Positions 22,966-35,339 of a DNA stretch of 50,217 bases are shown in pieces. Every line of letters starts with the position of its first letter. Positions within the stretch are counted from its first letter, which is position 1. Under the pieces are notes generated by a model. The model had not been told where the DNA came from. It saw nothing but the letters and a program-made list of their open reading frames with translations, and searched no databases. Position numbers and translations under genes: made by a program. The stretch comes from Streptomyces tailanensis (GTDB lineage Bacteria; Actinomycetota; Actinomycetes; Streptomycetales; Streptomycetaceae). The stretch covers positions 36,697 through 86,913 of the forward strand of contig NZ_VTHJ01000041.1 in assembly GCF_008386495.1 (NCBI RefSeq), read 5' to 3'.

Positions 22966-23888
22966 GCCTCGGACGGTAGGAGCAGCCGCCCTTGTGGGTC
23001 TTGTACGTTCTTGCGCTCGTGTACGTCGTCCTGGGGCTCGCTCACGCCGTTCTGGCCGCCCCTGCGTTCCCGCTGGTACGCGCCCGGGGGCACGCCCACG
23101 ATCCGGCTGAAGTGGCGGTTGAGGTGGGGCTGGTCCGTGAAGCCGACGGCGACGGCGGCCTCCGCGGGAGCCGTGCCCGCGTCGAGCAGGCTCCGGGCCC
23201 GGCGGACGCGGGCGTCCGTCAGCCAGGTGTGCGGTGGCATGCCGTAGGCGGTGCGGAAGGCCCGCAGCAGGGCGAAGGGGCTGGTCCCGAGGTCGGCGGC
23301 GAGCCGTTCCAGAGTCGGCGGGTCGGCCATCCGGTCCTCCAGCACGGCACGCGCGCGTGCCGCGACGAGGGTGCCGGCCGTGCGAACGGCGCGCTGGGGA
23401 AGCGGCCCGCCGTTGAGGCGCAGCAGCCGGGTCACCGCGACCCGTAGCAGGGTGTCGGCGGCGAGCGCGTTGCCCTCGTCCGCGGCCCGCAGCACCTGGT
23501 GGACGAGGCCGACGGCGTACGGATCGTCGAGTACGGGGCTGGTGAAGCCGGGGGTGCCGCGGATCGTGGTGGTCTCGGCGGCGATCTCGGCCACCACATC
23601 CGGCGACGGGTAGACCGCGCCGTACCGCCAGCCTTCCGGCACGCCCGCCCGGCCCGTGTGCGGGGTGTCGGGGTTGACCAGGGCCAGGGTGCCGGGACCC
23701 GCGTACTGGTCGGCTCCGCCATGGTGGAAGACCTCGACGCCGTCGGCTATGGCGGCGATCACGAAGTTCTCGTGGGTGTGCCGTACGAACTTCTTCTCGA
23801 CGTAGCGGGCCCGCAACAGGTCGACACCGGGGAGTTCCGCATACCGCCAGTGCCGCGCCCGCTCCGCCGAACCTGCCATACCCCTCAT
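22839..23888 (-). CDS. AraC family transcriptional regulator
   Basis: This 349-residue regulator starts at ATG 23888 (23879 is an alternative). The N-terminal cupin-like sensing domain (about residues 20-120) contains VRHTHENFVIAAIADGVEVFHHGG and NPDTPHTG. The C-terminal double helix-turn-helix (about 185-285) contains PTLERLAADLGTSPFALLRAFRTAYGMPPHTWLTDARVRRARSLL and VGFTDQPHLNRHFSRIVGVPPGAYQRE. The domain should end near residue 290; about 60 further residues with odd Ser/Thr/Pro content continue through the azlC start, so the native stop may have been lost. It probably regulates azlCD. Confidence 0.82.
   Translation of the reverse strand: MRGMAGSAERARHWRYAELPGVDLLRARYVEKKFVRHTHENFVIAAIADGVEVFHHGGADQYAGPGTLALVNPDTPHTGRAGVPEGWRYGAVYPSPDVVAEIAAETTTIRGTPGFTSPVLDDPYAVGLVHQVLRAADEGNALAADTLLRVAVTRLLRLNGGPLPQRAVRTAGTLVAARARAVLEDRMADPPTLERLAADLGTSPFALLRAFRTAYGMPPHTWLTDARVRRARSLLDAGTAPAEAAVAVGFTDQPHLNRHFSRIVGVPPGAYQRERRGGQNGVSEPQDDVHERKNVQDPQGRLLLPSEAWQNRQLSQTHTTRTKPSRTEPSSGTPWESGSPSDCPGSPSG
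22973..23002 (-). promoter_or_regulatory. Candidate leaderless promoter of azlCD
   Basis: On the - strand: AAGACC (23002-22997), an 18-bp spacer and TACCGT (22978-22973), followed 7 bases later by the azlC GTG. It lies inside the 3' part of the araC-like frame. Confidence 0.35.
23348..23359. repeat. Palindrome CACGCGCGCGTG, copy 3
   Basis: The third copy of the 12-bp palindrome, inside the araC-like coding region, where it encodes part of an ARARA stretch. With flanking bases it extends to 16 bp (GGCACGCGCGCGTGCC). Confidence 0.5.
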
Positions 23889-24032
23889 TCTGCGTCGTGA
23901 GCCGTGCGTCGTGAGCCGTGCAACGAGGTGGCCGGAGTACGCACCGGCGGTCCCCGGCGGTTCTCCCCGTTCGCGGCGGAGCCGTTTCCGCAGGTCCGGG
24001 CCGTTGTCAGTGGGCGGGTGCAGGATGGGGGC

Positions 24033-28892
<4,860 letters not shown>

Positions 28893-28928
28893 CCGAGGCA
28901 GCGCCTCCAAACCAGGGCTGCGCCCAAT

Positions 28929-28958
28929 AGGGGCGCGGGGAACTGCGCGACCAGCCAC
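28929..28958 (+). repeat. Streptomyces interspersed intergenic repeat copy
   Basis: The sequence containing GGGGCGCGGGGAACTGCGC followed by GACCAGCCAC matches a short interspersed repeat that I recall in many copies between genes of Streptomyces genomes. Here it lies 37 bp after the lhr stop. The rest of the lhr-nei gap (28893-29074) is C/A-rich with no other visible feature. The repeat's function is unknown. Confidence 0.6.
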
Positions 28959-29074
28959 ACCACACCAGCACCCGCCGAACCAACCGCACCACCCGCACCC
29001 TCAGGCGCCACCGACCACCTCCCCCAGCCACCACCGACAAACCCATACCCCCAAACCCATGCCACCCTTGACCC

Positions 29075-29923
29075 ATGCCCGAAGGCGACACCGTCTGGCA
29101 GACAGCGAAACGGCTGCACACGGCCCTCGCCGGCAGCGTGCTGTCCCGCTCCGACCTACGCGTCCCGAAATACGCCACGGCCGACCTCACCGGCCGTACC
29201 GTCCTGGACGCCACCCCACGAGGCAAACACCTACTCACCCGCATCGAGGGCGGCCTGACACTCCACTCGCACCTGCAGATGGACGGGTCCTGGAAGGTGT
29301 ACGGCAACGGCGAGCGCTGGCGCGGCGGCCCGGCACACCAGATCCGCGCGATCCTCGGCACCGCCGACCGCACAGCCGTCGGCTACCGACTCCCCGTACT
29401 GGAGCTGCTCCGCACGACCGACGAGCACCGAGTCGTCGGTCACCTGGGCCCCGACCTCCTCGGCCCGGACTGGGACCCCGACCAGGCGCTCGCCAACCTC
29501 CTGAGCGACCCCGCCCGCCCCCTCGGCGAGGCCCTCCTGGACCAGCGCAATCTCGCCGGCATCGGCAACGTCTACAAAAGCGAGCTCTGCTTCCTCCTCC
29601 GGGTCACCCCCTGGCTGCCCATCGGTACCCTGCCGCAGGACACCGCCGCCCGGCTCCCGGCCCTCGCCAAACGGCTCCTCGAAGCCAACCGCGACCGCCC
29701 GATCCGCAGCACGACGGGCCACCGCCAATACGACCTCTTCGTGTACGGCCGCGCACCCCGCCCCTGCCTGCGCTGCCACACCCCCGTCCGCGCAGCCGAC
29801 CAGGGCGAAGGATCCCGCGAACGCCCCACCTACTGGTGTCCAACCTGCCAAACAGGCGCAGCCCCGGCCCCCGGCACACCCCGCACAGCACGCCCGCGCC
29901 CCGGCCGCCGTGCACCCAACTGA
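29075..29923 (+). CDS. Fpg/Nei family DNA glycosylase (endonuclease VIII-like)
   Basis: This 282-residue protein begins MPEGDTVW, so after Met removal the catalytic Pro and the following Glu (P2, E3) are in place. ATPRGKHLLTRI holds the conserved Lys, and QMDGSWKVY is the Nei-type strand. The H2TH region reads ALLDQRNLAGIGNVYKSELCFLLRVTPW (about residues 152-179). A C-terminal zinc finger, CLRC…YWCPTC, completes the enzyme. It excises oxidised bases and cleaves the resulting abasic site by beta/delta elimination. The MPEGDT start favours Nei (endonuclease VIII) over MutM (MPELPE). Confidence 0.93.
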   Translation: MPEGDTVWQTAKRLHTALAGSVLSRSDLRVPKYATADLTGRTVLDATPRGKHLLTRIEGGLTLHSHLQMDGSWKVYGNGERWRGGPAHQIRAILGTADRTAVGYRLPVLELLRTTDEHRVVGHLGPDLLGPDWDPDQALANLLSDPARPLGEALLDQRNLAGIGNVYKSELCFLLRVTPWLPIGTLPQDTAARLPALAKRLLEANRDRPIRSTTGHRQYDLFVYGRAPRPCLRCHTPVRAADQGEGSRERPTYWCPTCQTGAAPAPGTPRTARPRPGRRAPN

Positions 29924-29960
29924 CTCCCAGCCCACCTCCACCCTCACCGCCGCCGAACAA

Positions 29961-29990
29961 TTGACGACCCGTCAGAAACGCCCGTACCGT
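29961..29990 (+). promoter_or_regulatory. Promoter of the SDR gene, predicted leaderless
   Basis: TTGACG (29961-29966) and TACCGT (29985-29990) are separated by 18 bp, and the ATG begins 7 bases after the -10 hexamer. No Shine-Dalgarno lies between them, so the mRNA probably starts at the ATG. Confidence 0.6.
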
Positions 29991-29996
29991 CGACTC

Positions 29997-30761
29997 ATGC
30001 CCATGACGGCGTACGACCTCACCGGCCACACCGCGTTCGTCACCGGCGCCGCCGGCGGTATCGGCCGTGCGTCGGCCGTGCTGCTCGCCGAGGCGGGCGC
30101 CACCGTGCACTGCGCGGACCGCGACGCGCAGGGCCTGCACGAGACCGCGACGCTGATCAAATCCACCGGCGGCACCGCCCACACCCACCATCTCGACGTC
30201 ACCGACCGCGCTCAACTGGCGCAAGCGGTGGCCGCATGTGAGTCCCTCCACGTCATGGCGGCGATCGCCGGGATCATGTACAGCAGCTCGGTACTGGAGA
30301 CCCTGGACGAGGATCTCGACCGGGTGTGGAGCGTCAACTTCAAGGGCGTGCTGTACGCCTGCCAGGAGGCCGCCCGCCGGATGATCGCCGACGGGACACG
30401 GGGCAGCATCGTCACCATGGCCTCCGGCGCCGTCGACACCGGCGGCCCCGGACTCCTCTGCTACGGCGTGACGAAAGCGGCCGTGGTCCAGCTGACGAAG
30501 ACCCTGGCGACCGAGGCCGGCCCACACGGCATCCGCGTCAACGCGGTGGCACCGGGATGGATCCGTACGCCCATGACCGACCGCCACGACAGTGCGGCAC
30601 AGGAGCGGACGGAGTCCTTCATGGCCCGTCTCTCACCGCTGGGCCGGGTCGGCGAGCCCGACGACATCGCGCACGCCGTGCTGCACCTGGCCTCCGACGC
30701 CTCGGCGTTCACCACGGGCCAGATCATCCGCCCGAACGGCGGGGTGGCGATGCCGTGGTGA
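29997..30761 (+). CDS. Short-chain dehydrogenase/reductase (SDR)
   Basis: A 254-residue classical SDR. The NAD(P) fold motif is TGAAGGIGRASAV (about residues 16-28); the Asp/Arg after the second strand (HCADRDAQG) favours NAD(H). The NAG-like motif is AAIAGIM; the catalytic triad is Ser in TMASGAVD and Tyr/Lys in CYGVTKAAV. The C-terminal INGG-type end reads TTGQIIRPNGGVAMPW. The substrate is unknown. The ATG at 29997 is preferred because of the leaderless promoter; ATG 30003 is an alternative. Its end overlaps the convergent small membrane gene by 38 bp. Confidence 0.9.
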   Translation: MPMTAYDLTGHTAFVTGAAGGIGRASAVLLAEAGATVHCADRDAQGLHETATLIKSTGGTAHTHHLDVTDRAQLAQAVAACESLHVMAAIAGIMYSSSVLETLDEDLDRVWSVNFKGVLYACQEAARRMIADGTRGSIVTMASGAVDTGGPGLLCYGVTKAAVVQLTKTLATEAGPHGIRVNAVAPGWIRTPMTDRHDSAAQERTESFMARLSPLGRVGEPDDIAHAVLHLASDASAFTTGQIIRPNGGVAMPW

Positions 30762-31038
30762 TCCCCGTACTACCACCCGTACCGGATGCCGCGGCGCTCC
30801 CCGTATCGACCGCATTCCCCCGAACCGGACCAGCCGTGCGCCCCCTGAACACCCCCGCGCCCCACCCCGATCCCGATCCCTTCGGCACGCAGTGCACGGG
30901 CAGGAGACTCAGCCCCCACCCCCCGGCCGCGACCGCCCCCTCCACCGCACCGGCATCCGGCGCCAGCGCGAGCCGCAGCACTCCCCACCACCACAGCGCA
31001 CCGAATCCCAGAGCCGCCCCCCAGCGCACTATCCGCAT
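30724..31038 (-). CDS. Small membrane-associated hypothetical protein
   Basis: This 104-residue protein begins MRIVRWGAALGFGALWWW, with a single hydrophobic segment (about residues 5-25) followed by LLPVHCVPKG. The start at 31038 has a good GGAGGTGG site 7 bases upstream. I recall similar short Streptomyces proteins with the phrase GGWGLSLLPVHCVPK, but no function is known. The last 50 residues are low-complexity and overlap the 3' end of the convergent SDR gene, so the conserved part may be only the first 60 residues. Confidence 0.55.
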   Translation of the reverse strand: MRIVRWGAALGFGALWWWGVLRLALAPDAGAVEGAVAAGGWGLSLLPVHCVPKGSGSGWGAGVFRGRTAGPVRGNAVDTGSAAASGTGGSTGITTASPPRRSGG

Positions 31039-31223
31039 AGCCGCCACCTCCAGGCCTTCGGGCCCCCAAGAACGACGCTAGACGGCCCTCGACACGGCCA
31101 GGCAGGGCGCACCACCGGCACAGAGACGCACGGCTCACTCACGAAGCCCGCACGCACACGACACCCTGCGCGCCCCGCGGCACCACCCCGCCCTCACCAC
31201 GCCCCCGGCGCACCCACCGACCG

Positions 31224-31251
31224 CCACCAGCCACCAGCCACCAGCCACGAC
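31224..31251. repeat. 7-bp tandem repeat (CCACCAG) x3 plus one degenerate copy
   Basis: Three perfect CCACCAG units (31224-31244) and one altered unit (CCACGAC) lie just downstream of the dps stop, in the 31039-31262 gap. The rest of that gap is C-rich with no visible gene. Such arrays can vary in copy number between strains. Confidence 0.7.
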
Positions 31252-31262
31252 GATCGCCCGCG

Positions 31263-31733
31263 CTACCCGTTCTCCGCCTGGAACATCCAATGGTGCTTCT
31301 CAAGATCCGCAGTGATCCCGATGAAGATGTCCTGACTCACCGGATCCGCCTCCGCAGTGCTCTCCACCCGCGCCCGCATCCGTGTGATCACCGCGCCGAG
31401 CGCGTCCACGAGTGTCCCCACGGCGTCCGTGTCCTTGACCCAGCCGTCGGGGACCTTGCCGATGCCGCTGCTCCCGGCGACCGTCGCGGCCCGCCCGTCC
31501 GGTGAGACGCCGAGGGTGGCGGCGCGTTCGGCGACCGTGTCGGAGTGCAGTCGCGCGGTGTCCACGACCTCGTCGAGCTGAAGGTGGACGGAGCGGAAGC
31601 GCGGCCCGACCACGTTCCAGTGGATCTGCTTGGCCGCGAGGGAGAGGTCGACAAGATCGACCAGGGCACCCTGCAGCGCCTCGGAAACGGTCTTGAGACC
31701 AGCCTCGGACAGCGGGCTCTTCACCACGTACAT
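31263..31733 (-). CDS. Dps family DNA-protection / mini-ferritin protein
   Basis: This 156-residue four-helix ferritin-like protein has the Dps intersubunit ferroxidase ligands: His in LAAKQIHWNVVGPRF (about residue 38), then RLHSDTVAERAATLGVSPDG with the His, Asp and Glu of the partner subunit. Dps dodecamers oxidise and store iron with H2O2 and can coat DNA. The ATG at 31733 has GGAG 9 bases upstream. There is no obvious DNA-binding tail beyond MYVVKSPLSE. A long hairpin separates it from clgR. Confidence 0.9.
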   Translation of the reverse strand: MYVVKSPLSEAGLKTVSEALQGALVDLVDLSLAAKQIHWNVVGPRFRSVHLQLDEVVDTARLHSDTVAERAATLGVSPDGRAATVAGSSGIGKVPDGWVKDTDAVGTLVDALGAVITRMRARVESTAEADPVSQDIFIGITADLEKHHWMFQAENG

Positions 31734-31825
31734 CAGCACGCTCCGGTTCTTGATACGACCCCTCCACCATGACCGCACGCCACCACCCCGGCAAACGGGG
31801 ACGCCCCCAGCAGGCCCGGGCCCAT

Positions 31826-31884
31826 GCGAAAGCCCCGGGCCGGCACCCCCAGGTCTCCCTGGAGGCCCCAGCCCGGGGCTTCGC
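31826..31884 (-). terminator. Long terminator hairpin between clgR and dps
   Basis: GCGAAAGCCCCGGGC (31826-31840) pairs with GCCCGGGGCTTCGC (31871-31884) with one bulged base and a 30-nt loop that itself contains paired segments. It lies 54 bp past the clgR stop on the - strand and probably ends the rimO-clgR transcription unit. Confidence 0.7.
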
Positions 31885-31937
31885 TTCACTTCATCGGCGC
31901 GTGCCGAACCTCACGCACGCAAGCGTGGTCGTGATCG

Positions 31938-32315
31938 TCACGCCGCCACGACGTCCACCGCTTCCGTGGGCGCCTTGATCGTGACCCGCTCCGGCGGCAC
32001 ACCGGCCACCGACACGGAGTTGAGCATGGTTCGACGCACTGGTGCTGGCACCGGCTCGGTGGCCGCTGCGGACTGGGCCAGCTCGGCAAGGGCGAGCTCG
32101 TCACTCACTTCCCGCATGAGCTCGGACATCCGTACGTCCAGCGCGTCGCAAATGGCGGAGAGCAGCTCGGAGGAAGCCTCCTTCTGCCCCCGCTCCACCT
32201 CGGAGAGATAGCCGAGTGAGACTCGGGCGGACGAGGAGACTTCGCGCAGAGTACGGCCCTGGCGCTGGCGCTGCCGACGCAGCACGTCACCCAGCAGGCG
32301 ACGGAGCAGAATCAT
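31938..32315 (-). CDS. clgR: ClgR-type helix-turn-helix activator of protease genes
   Basis: This 125-residue protein has an XRE-type helix-turn-helix (residues 5-65: LLGDVLRRQRQRQGRTLREVSSSARVSLGYLSEVERGQKEASSELLSAICDALDV). The sequence and its position downstream of pgsA/cinA match ClgR, which in Streptomyces, Corynebacterium and Mycobacterium activates clp, lon and other proteolysis genes and is itself a ClpP substrate. The tail ends VVAA; the Ala-Ala C-terminus fits a ClpP-type degron. The ATG at 32315 has GGAGGGAG upstream. It lies 109 bp downstream of cinA. Confidence 0.88.
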   Translation of the reverse strand: MILLRRLLGDVLRRQRQRQGRTLREVSSSARVSLGYLSEVERGQKEASSELLSAICDALDVRMSELMREVSDELALAELAQSAAATEPVPAPVRRTMLNSVSVAGVPPERVTIKAPTEAVDVVAA

Positions 32316-32424
32316 CGGTGGCTCCCTCCTCGGACCGTGTAGCCGCATCCTTCACGCCCCACCGTACCGCCTTGCGCTGCGGCCGTGCGGGGAGCGCTGT
32401 TGTGTTCACTCAGGGCTGCAAACA

Positions 32425-32970
32425 TCAAGTCCCCCCGTTCTGTTCCGTATTCTGTGCCCGCTCATTCCCGGTCTGTTCGCCCGCGAGCTCCTCGAGGAGC
32501 AGTGCGAGTACGCTCCGTACACTCTCCATACGGATTTCCGTCCGGGCGCCGTTCAACCTCAACGACGCCACTTTCCCGCCACCCGAGACGCCCGAATCCG
32601 CTGCGGAGGGCCCGGCGACGGCCACGTAGACCGTGCCGACGGGCTGGCCGTCCTGCTCTTCCGGGCCCGCGACGCCGGTGGTCGAAATTCCCCAGTCGGC
32701 GCCGAGCGCCTTGCGTACGCCGTCCGCCATCTGGGCCGCGACCTGCGGGTCCACCGCTCCGCGCTGATCCAGGAGAGTGGCGTCGACGCCGAGCAACTGG
32801 TGCTTCAGGTCAGTGGCGTACGCCGTCACCGAGCCCCGGAACGACTTGGAGGAGCCCGGGGCCGCGGTGATCGCGGCCGCGACCAGACCACCGGTCAGCG
32901 ACTCGGCGACGGCGAGCGTCTCGCCCCTCACCCTCAGTAGTCGCAGCACGTCGGCGGCGGTGGACGTCAC
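32425..32970 (-). CDS. CinA C-terminal domain protein (nicotinamide mononucleotide amidase type)
   Basis: This 181-residue protein consists of the CinA C-terminal domain alone: TLAVAESLTGGLVAAAITAAPGSSKSFRGSVTAYATDLKHQLLGV (about residues 17-61) carries the catalytic Ser in AESLTGG, and DWGISTTGVAGPEEQDGQPVGTVYVAV is the second conserved stretch. The family deamidates NMN to nicotinate mononucleotide in pyridine nucleotide recycling. The GTG at 32970 follows GGAGGGAG and overlaps the pgsA stop by 4 bp, showing coupling. Its place beside clgR and upstream of recA in actinobacteria is conserved. Confidence 0.88.
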   Translation of the reverse strand: MTSTAADVLRLLRVRGETLAVAESLTGGLVAAAITAAPGSSKSFRGSVTAYATDLKHQLLGVDATLLDQRGAVDPQVAAQMADGVRKALGADWGISTTGVAGPEEQDGQPVGTVYVAVAGPSAADSGVSGGGKVASLRLNGARTEIRMESVRSVLALLLEELAGEQTGNERAQNTEQNGGT

Positions 32971-33752
32971 CCTTCCGCTCCCTCCGTCGCGGCCTCGCGC
33001 TCGGCGATTCCGCGTCGGCGCAGCACAATGGCCTGTCTCACATAGTCGAGTCCGGTGACGACGGTGAGGACGACCGCCACAGCCATCACCCACCATCTCA
33101 GGGTGGCCAGGGGCCCCTCCAGCACCAGGACGTACATCCCGACGGCGGTGCCCTGGGCGAGCGTCTTCAGCTTGCCGCCGCGGCTCGCCGGGATCACTCC
33201 GTACCGGATGACGATGAAACGCAGGAGCGTGATCCCGAGTTCCCGCCCGAGGATGACTCCGGTCACCCACCACGGCAGATCGCCCAGGGAGGACAGGCAG
33301 ATCAGCGCGGCTCCCATGATCGCCTTGTCGGCGATGGGATCTGCGATCTTCCCGAAGTCGGTGACGAGGTCGTACGTCCGCGCCAGGTGGCCGTCGAAGA
33401 TGTCGGTGATCATGGCGACGGCGAAGGCGGCCCAGGCCCAGGCCCGCCAGGCCGGGTCGTACCCGCCGTCCATGAGCATCAGCACGACGAAGCCCGGGAC
33501 CAGGACCAGGCGGATCATGGTCAGGATGTTCGCGATGTTCCAGAGGCTGGCCTGGTTGACGGCGGCAGCGCCCAGCTTCCCTCCGCGCACGGGCCGCGCA
33601 CCTTCAGGAACGCCGGGAGTGCCGGAATCGCCGGAGGCTCTCGCGACGTCCTGAGCACCCACAGCGCCCTGGGCATTCGTGGCGCTCTTGGCATTCGTGG
33701 CGCTCTTGGCGCCGGAGGAGCCGCCCGCCGCGGATGCCGGGACTCCGGTCAT
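32967..33752 (-). CDS. pgsA: CDP-diacylglycerol-glycerol-3-phosphate 3-phosphatidyltransferase
   Basis: This 261-residue integral membrane enzyme has the CDP-alcohol phosphatidyltransferase motif D-x2-D-G-x2-A-R-x8-G-x3-D-x3-D, visible as DIFDGHLARTYDLVTDFGKIADPIADK (about residues 115-141). It makes phosphatidylglycerophosphate, the precursor of phosphatidylglycerol and cardiolipin. The first 60 residues are an Ala/Gly/Ser-rich disordered tail with two identical ATNAKS-type repeats, absent from the usual 190-residue PgsA. The ATG at 33752 follows GAGGAGG and overlaps the rimO stop by 4 bp. As actinobacteria can have several paralogues, another phosphatidyl transfer role is possible. Confidence 0.88.
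   Translation of the reverse strand: MTGVPASAAGGSSGAKSATNAKSATNAQGAVGAQDVARASGDSGTPGVPEGARPVRGGKLGAAAVNQASLWNIANILTMIRLVLVPGFVVLMLMDGGYDPAWRAWAWAAFAVAMITDIFDGHLARTYDLVTDFGKIADPIADKAIMGAALICLSSLGDLPWWVTGVILGRELGITLLRFIVIRYGVIPASRGGKLKTLAQGTAVGMYVLVLEGPLATLRWWVMAVAVVLTVVTGLDYVRQAIVLRRRGIAEREAATEGAEG
33673..33708. repeat. 18-bp tandem duplication inside pgsA
   Basis: GGCATTCGTGGCGCTCTT occurs twice head to tail (33673-33690 and 33691-33708). It keeps the frame and duplicates six residues in the disordered N-terminal tail of PgsA. Confidence 0.9.
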
Positions 33753-35221
33753 CTGGCCGCCTCCTCGGTACATGCGAGCGACCCCGGAAGCACCTCGGCC
33801 ACCAGGTCGACGCCTTCCGTGCCGATCACCTTCGCCTCGACCACAAGGCCGACGCTCAGATCCTGACCGCTCGTGAACAGCACCTGGCCGTCCGTCTCGG
33901 GCGCCTGGTGCGCGGCACGCCCGTACGCGCCCTCGTCGCCGTCGACCGACTCGACCAGCACCTGCACGGTCTGCCCGACGCGCTCCTCGGCGCGCTGCGA
34001 GACCAGTTCCTCGGCCAGCCGCGAGACGCGTGCGAGCCGCTCGGCGACCACGTCCTCGTCCAGCTTGTTCTCGTACGTCGCCGCCTCGGTGCCCTCCTCG
34101 TCGGAGTACCCGAAGACACCGATGGCGTCCAGTCGCGCGCCGTTCAGGAACCTCTCCAGCTCGGCGAGGTCGTCCTCGGTCTCGCCGGGGAATCCCACGA
34201 TGAAGTTGGACCGCACGCCGGCCTCGGGGGCCTTGGAGCGGATGGTGTCGAGCAGTTCCAGGAAGCGGTCGGTGTCGCCGAAGCGGCGCATCGAGCGCAG
34301 CACGGCGGGCGCGGAGTGCTGGAAGGACAGATCGAAGTAGGGCACGACCTTGGGCGTGGAGGTGAGCACGTCGATGAGGCCGGGCCGCATCTCGGCGGGC
34401 TGCAGATAGCTCACCCGCACCCGATCGATGCCGTCGACTTCGGCGAGCTCGGGCAGCAGCGACTCCAGCAGCCGGATGTCGCCCAGGTCCTTGCCGTAGG
34501 AGGTGTTGTTCTCGGAGACCAGCATGATCTCCTTGACGCCCTGCTCGGCCAGCCAGCGCGTCTCGTTCAGTACGTCCGAGGGGCGGCGCGAGATGAAAGA
34601 GCCGCGGAAGGAGGGGATGGCGCAGAAGGAGCAGCGGCGGTCGCAGCCGGAGGCGAGTTTCACCGAGGCGACGGGTGAGCCGTCGAGGCGGCGGCGCAGC
34701 GGCGAGCGCGGCCCGGAAGCCGGAGCGAGGCCGTCCGGAAGATCGACGGGGGCGTGCCCCGGAAGCGCGACCTCGGCCGCGGATTCCTGCCGCTCGGCCG
34801 GGCTGATCGGCAGCAGCTTGCGCCGGTCGCGCGGGGTGTGCGAAGCGTGGATGCCTCCGTTCAGAATGGTCTGGAGGCGGTCGGAGATGTCCGCGTAGTC
34901 GTCGAAGCCGAGCACGCCGTCGGCCTCGGGAAGCGCCTCCGCCAGCTCCTTGCCGTACCGCTCGGCCATGCACCCGACCGCCACGACGGCCTGGGTTCTG
35001 CCGTGTCCCTTGAGGTCGTTGGCCTCCAGGAGCGCGTCGACGGAGTCCTTCTTGGCGGCTTCGACGAAGCCACAGGTGTTGACGACCGCGACGTCCGCTT
35101 CCTCGGCGTCCTCGACGAGCTCCCAGCCGTCCGCCTCCAAGCGGCCTGCGAGCTCCTCCGAGTCCACCTCGTTACGGGCGCAGCCAAGAGTGACGAGTGC
35201 GACGGTACGGCGTTCAGGCAT
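33749..35221 (-). CDS. rimO: Ribosomal protein S12 methylthiotransferase RimO
   Basis: This 490-residue radical-SAM enzyme has an N-terminal UPF0004 domain (residues 5-110) with three cluster-binding Cys in VTLGCARNEVDSE, VVNTCGFVEAAKK and VAVGCMAERYG. The radical SAM core has CDRRCSFC (about residue 195), and a C-terminal TRAM domain (about 420-485) includes GQTVQVLVESVDGDEG. It inserts sulfur and methylates an Asp of ribosomal protein S12, using two 4Fe-4S clusters. The VTLGCARNEVDSE signature favours RimO over MiaB. A linker at about 150-185 is longer and Pro/Ala-rich. It heads the rimO-pgsA-cinA overlap chain. Confidence 0.93.
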   Translation of the reverse strand: MPERRTVALVTLGCARNEVDSEELAGRLEADGWELVEDAEEADVAVVNTCGFVEAAKKDSVDALLEANDLKGHGRTQAVVAVGCMAERYGKELAEALPEADGVLGFDDYADISDRLQTILNGGIHASHTPRDRRKLLPISPAERQESAAEVALPGHAPVDLPDGLAPASGPRSPLRRRLDGSPVASVKLASGCDRRCSFCAIPSFRGSFISRRPSDVLNETRWLAEQGVKEIMLVSENNTSYGKDLGDIRLLESLLPELAEVDGIDRVRVSYLQPAEMRPGLIDVLTSTPKVVPYFDLSFQHSAPAVLRSMRRFGDTDRFLELLDTIRSKAPEAGVRSNFIVGFPGETEDDLAELERFLNGARLDAIGVFGYSDEEGTEAATYENKLDEDVVAERLARVSRLAEELVSQRAEERVGQTVQVLVESVDGDEGAYGRAAHQAPETDGQVLFTSGQDLSVGLVVEAKVIGTEGVDLVAEVLPGSLACTEEAAR

Positions 35222-35260
35222 GGGCTCAAGACTACTTCGTCCCACTGACAGCCCACGTCG

Positions 35261-35290
35261 ACGGGGTTGGCCGATCTTGGCCAACCCCGT
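35261..35290 (-). terminator. Terminator hairpin between the RodZ-like gene and rimO
   Basis: ACGGGGTTGGCC (35261-35272) and GGCCAACCCCGT (35279-35290) form a perfect 12-bp stem with a 6-nt loop, 50 bp past the stop of the RodZ-like gene and 39 bp before the rimO start. It probably ends transcription of the upstream gene, leaving rimO to its own promoter. Confidence 0.75.
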
Positions 35291-35339
35291 GCGTTCGTTT
35301 TCCTTTGCGGTGCCTGTGCGTATGCCCGCCCGGCACCGT

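Noticed and set aside
31222..31251. CCACCAG tandem units as a possible CRISPR array
   Set aside because: Units are 7 bp and contiguous, with no spacers and no cas genes nearby.
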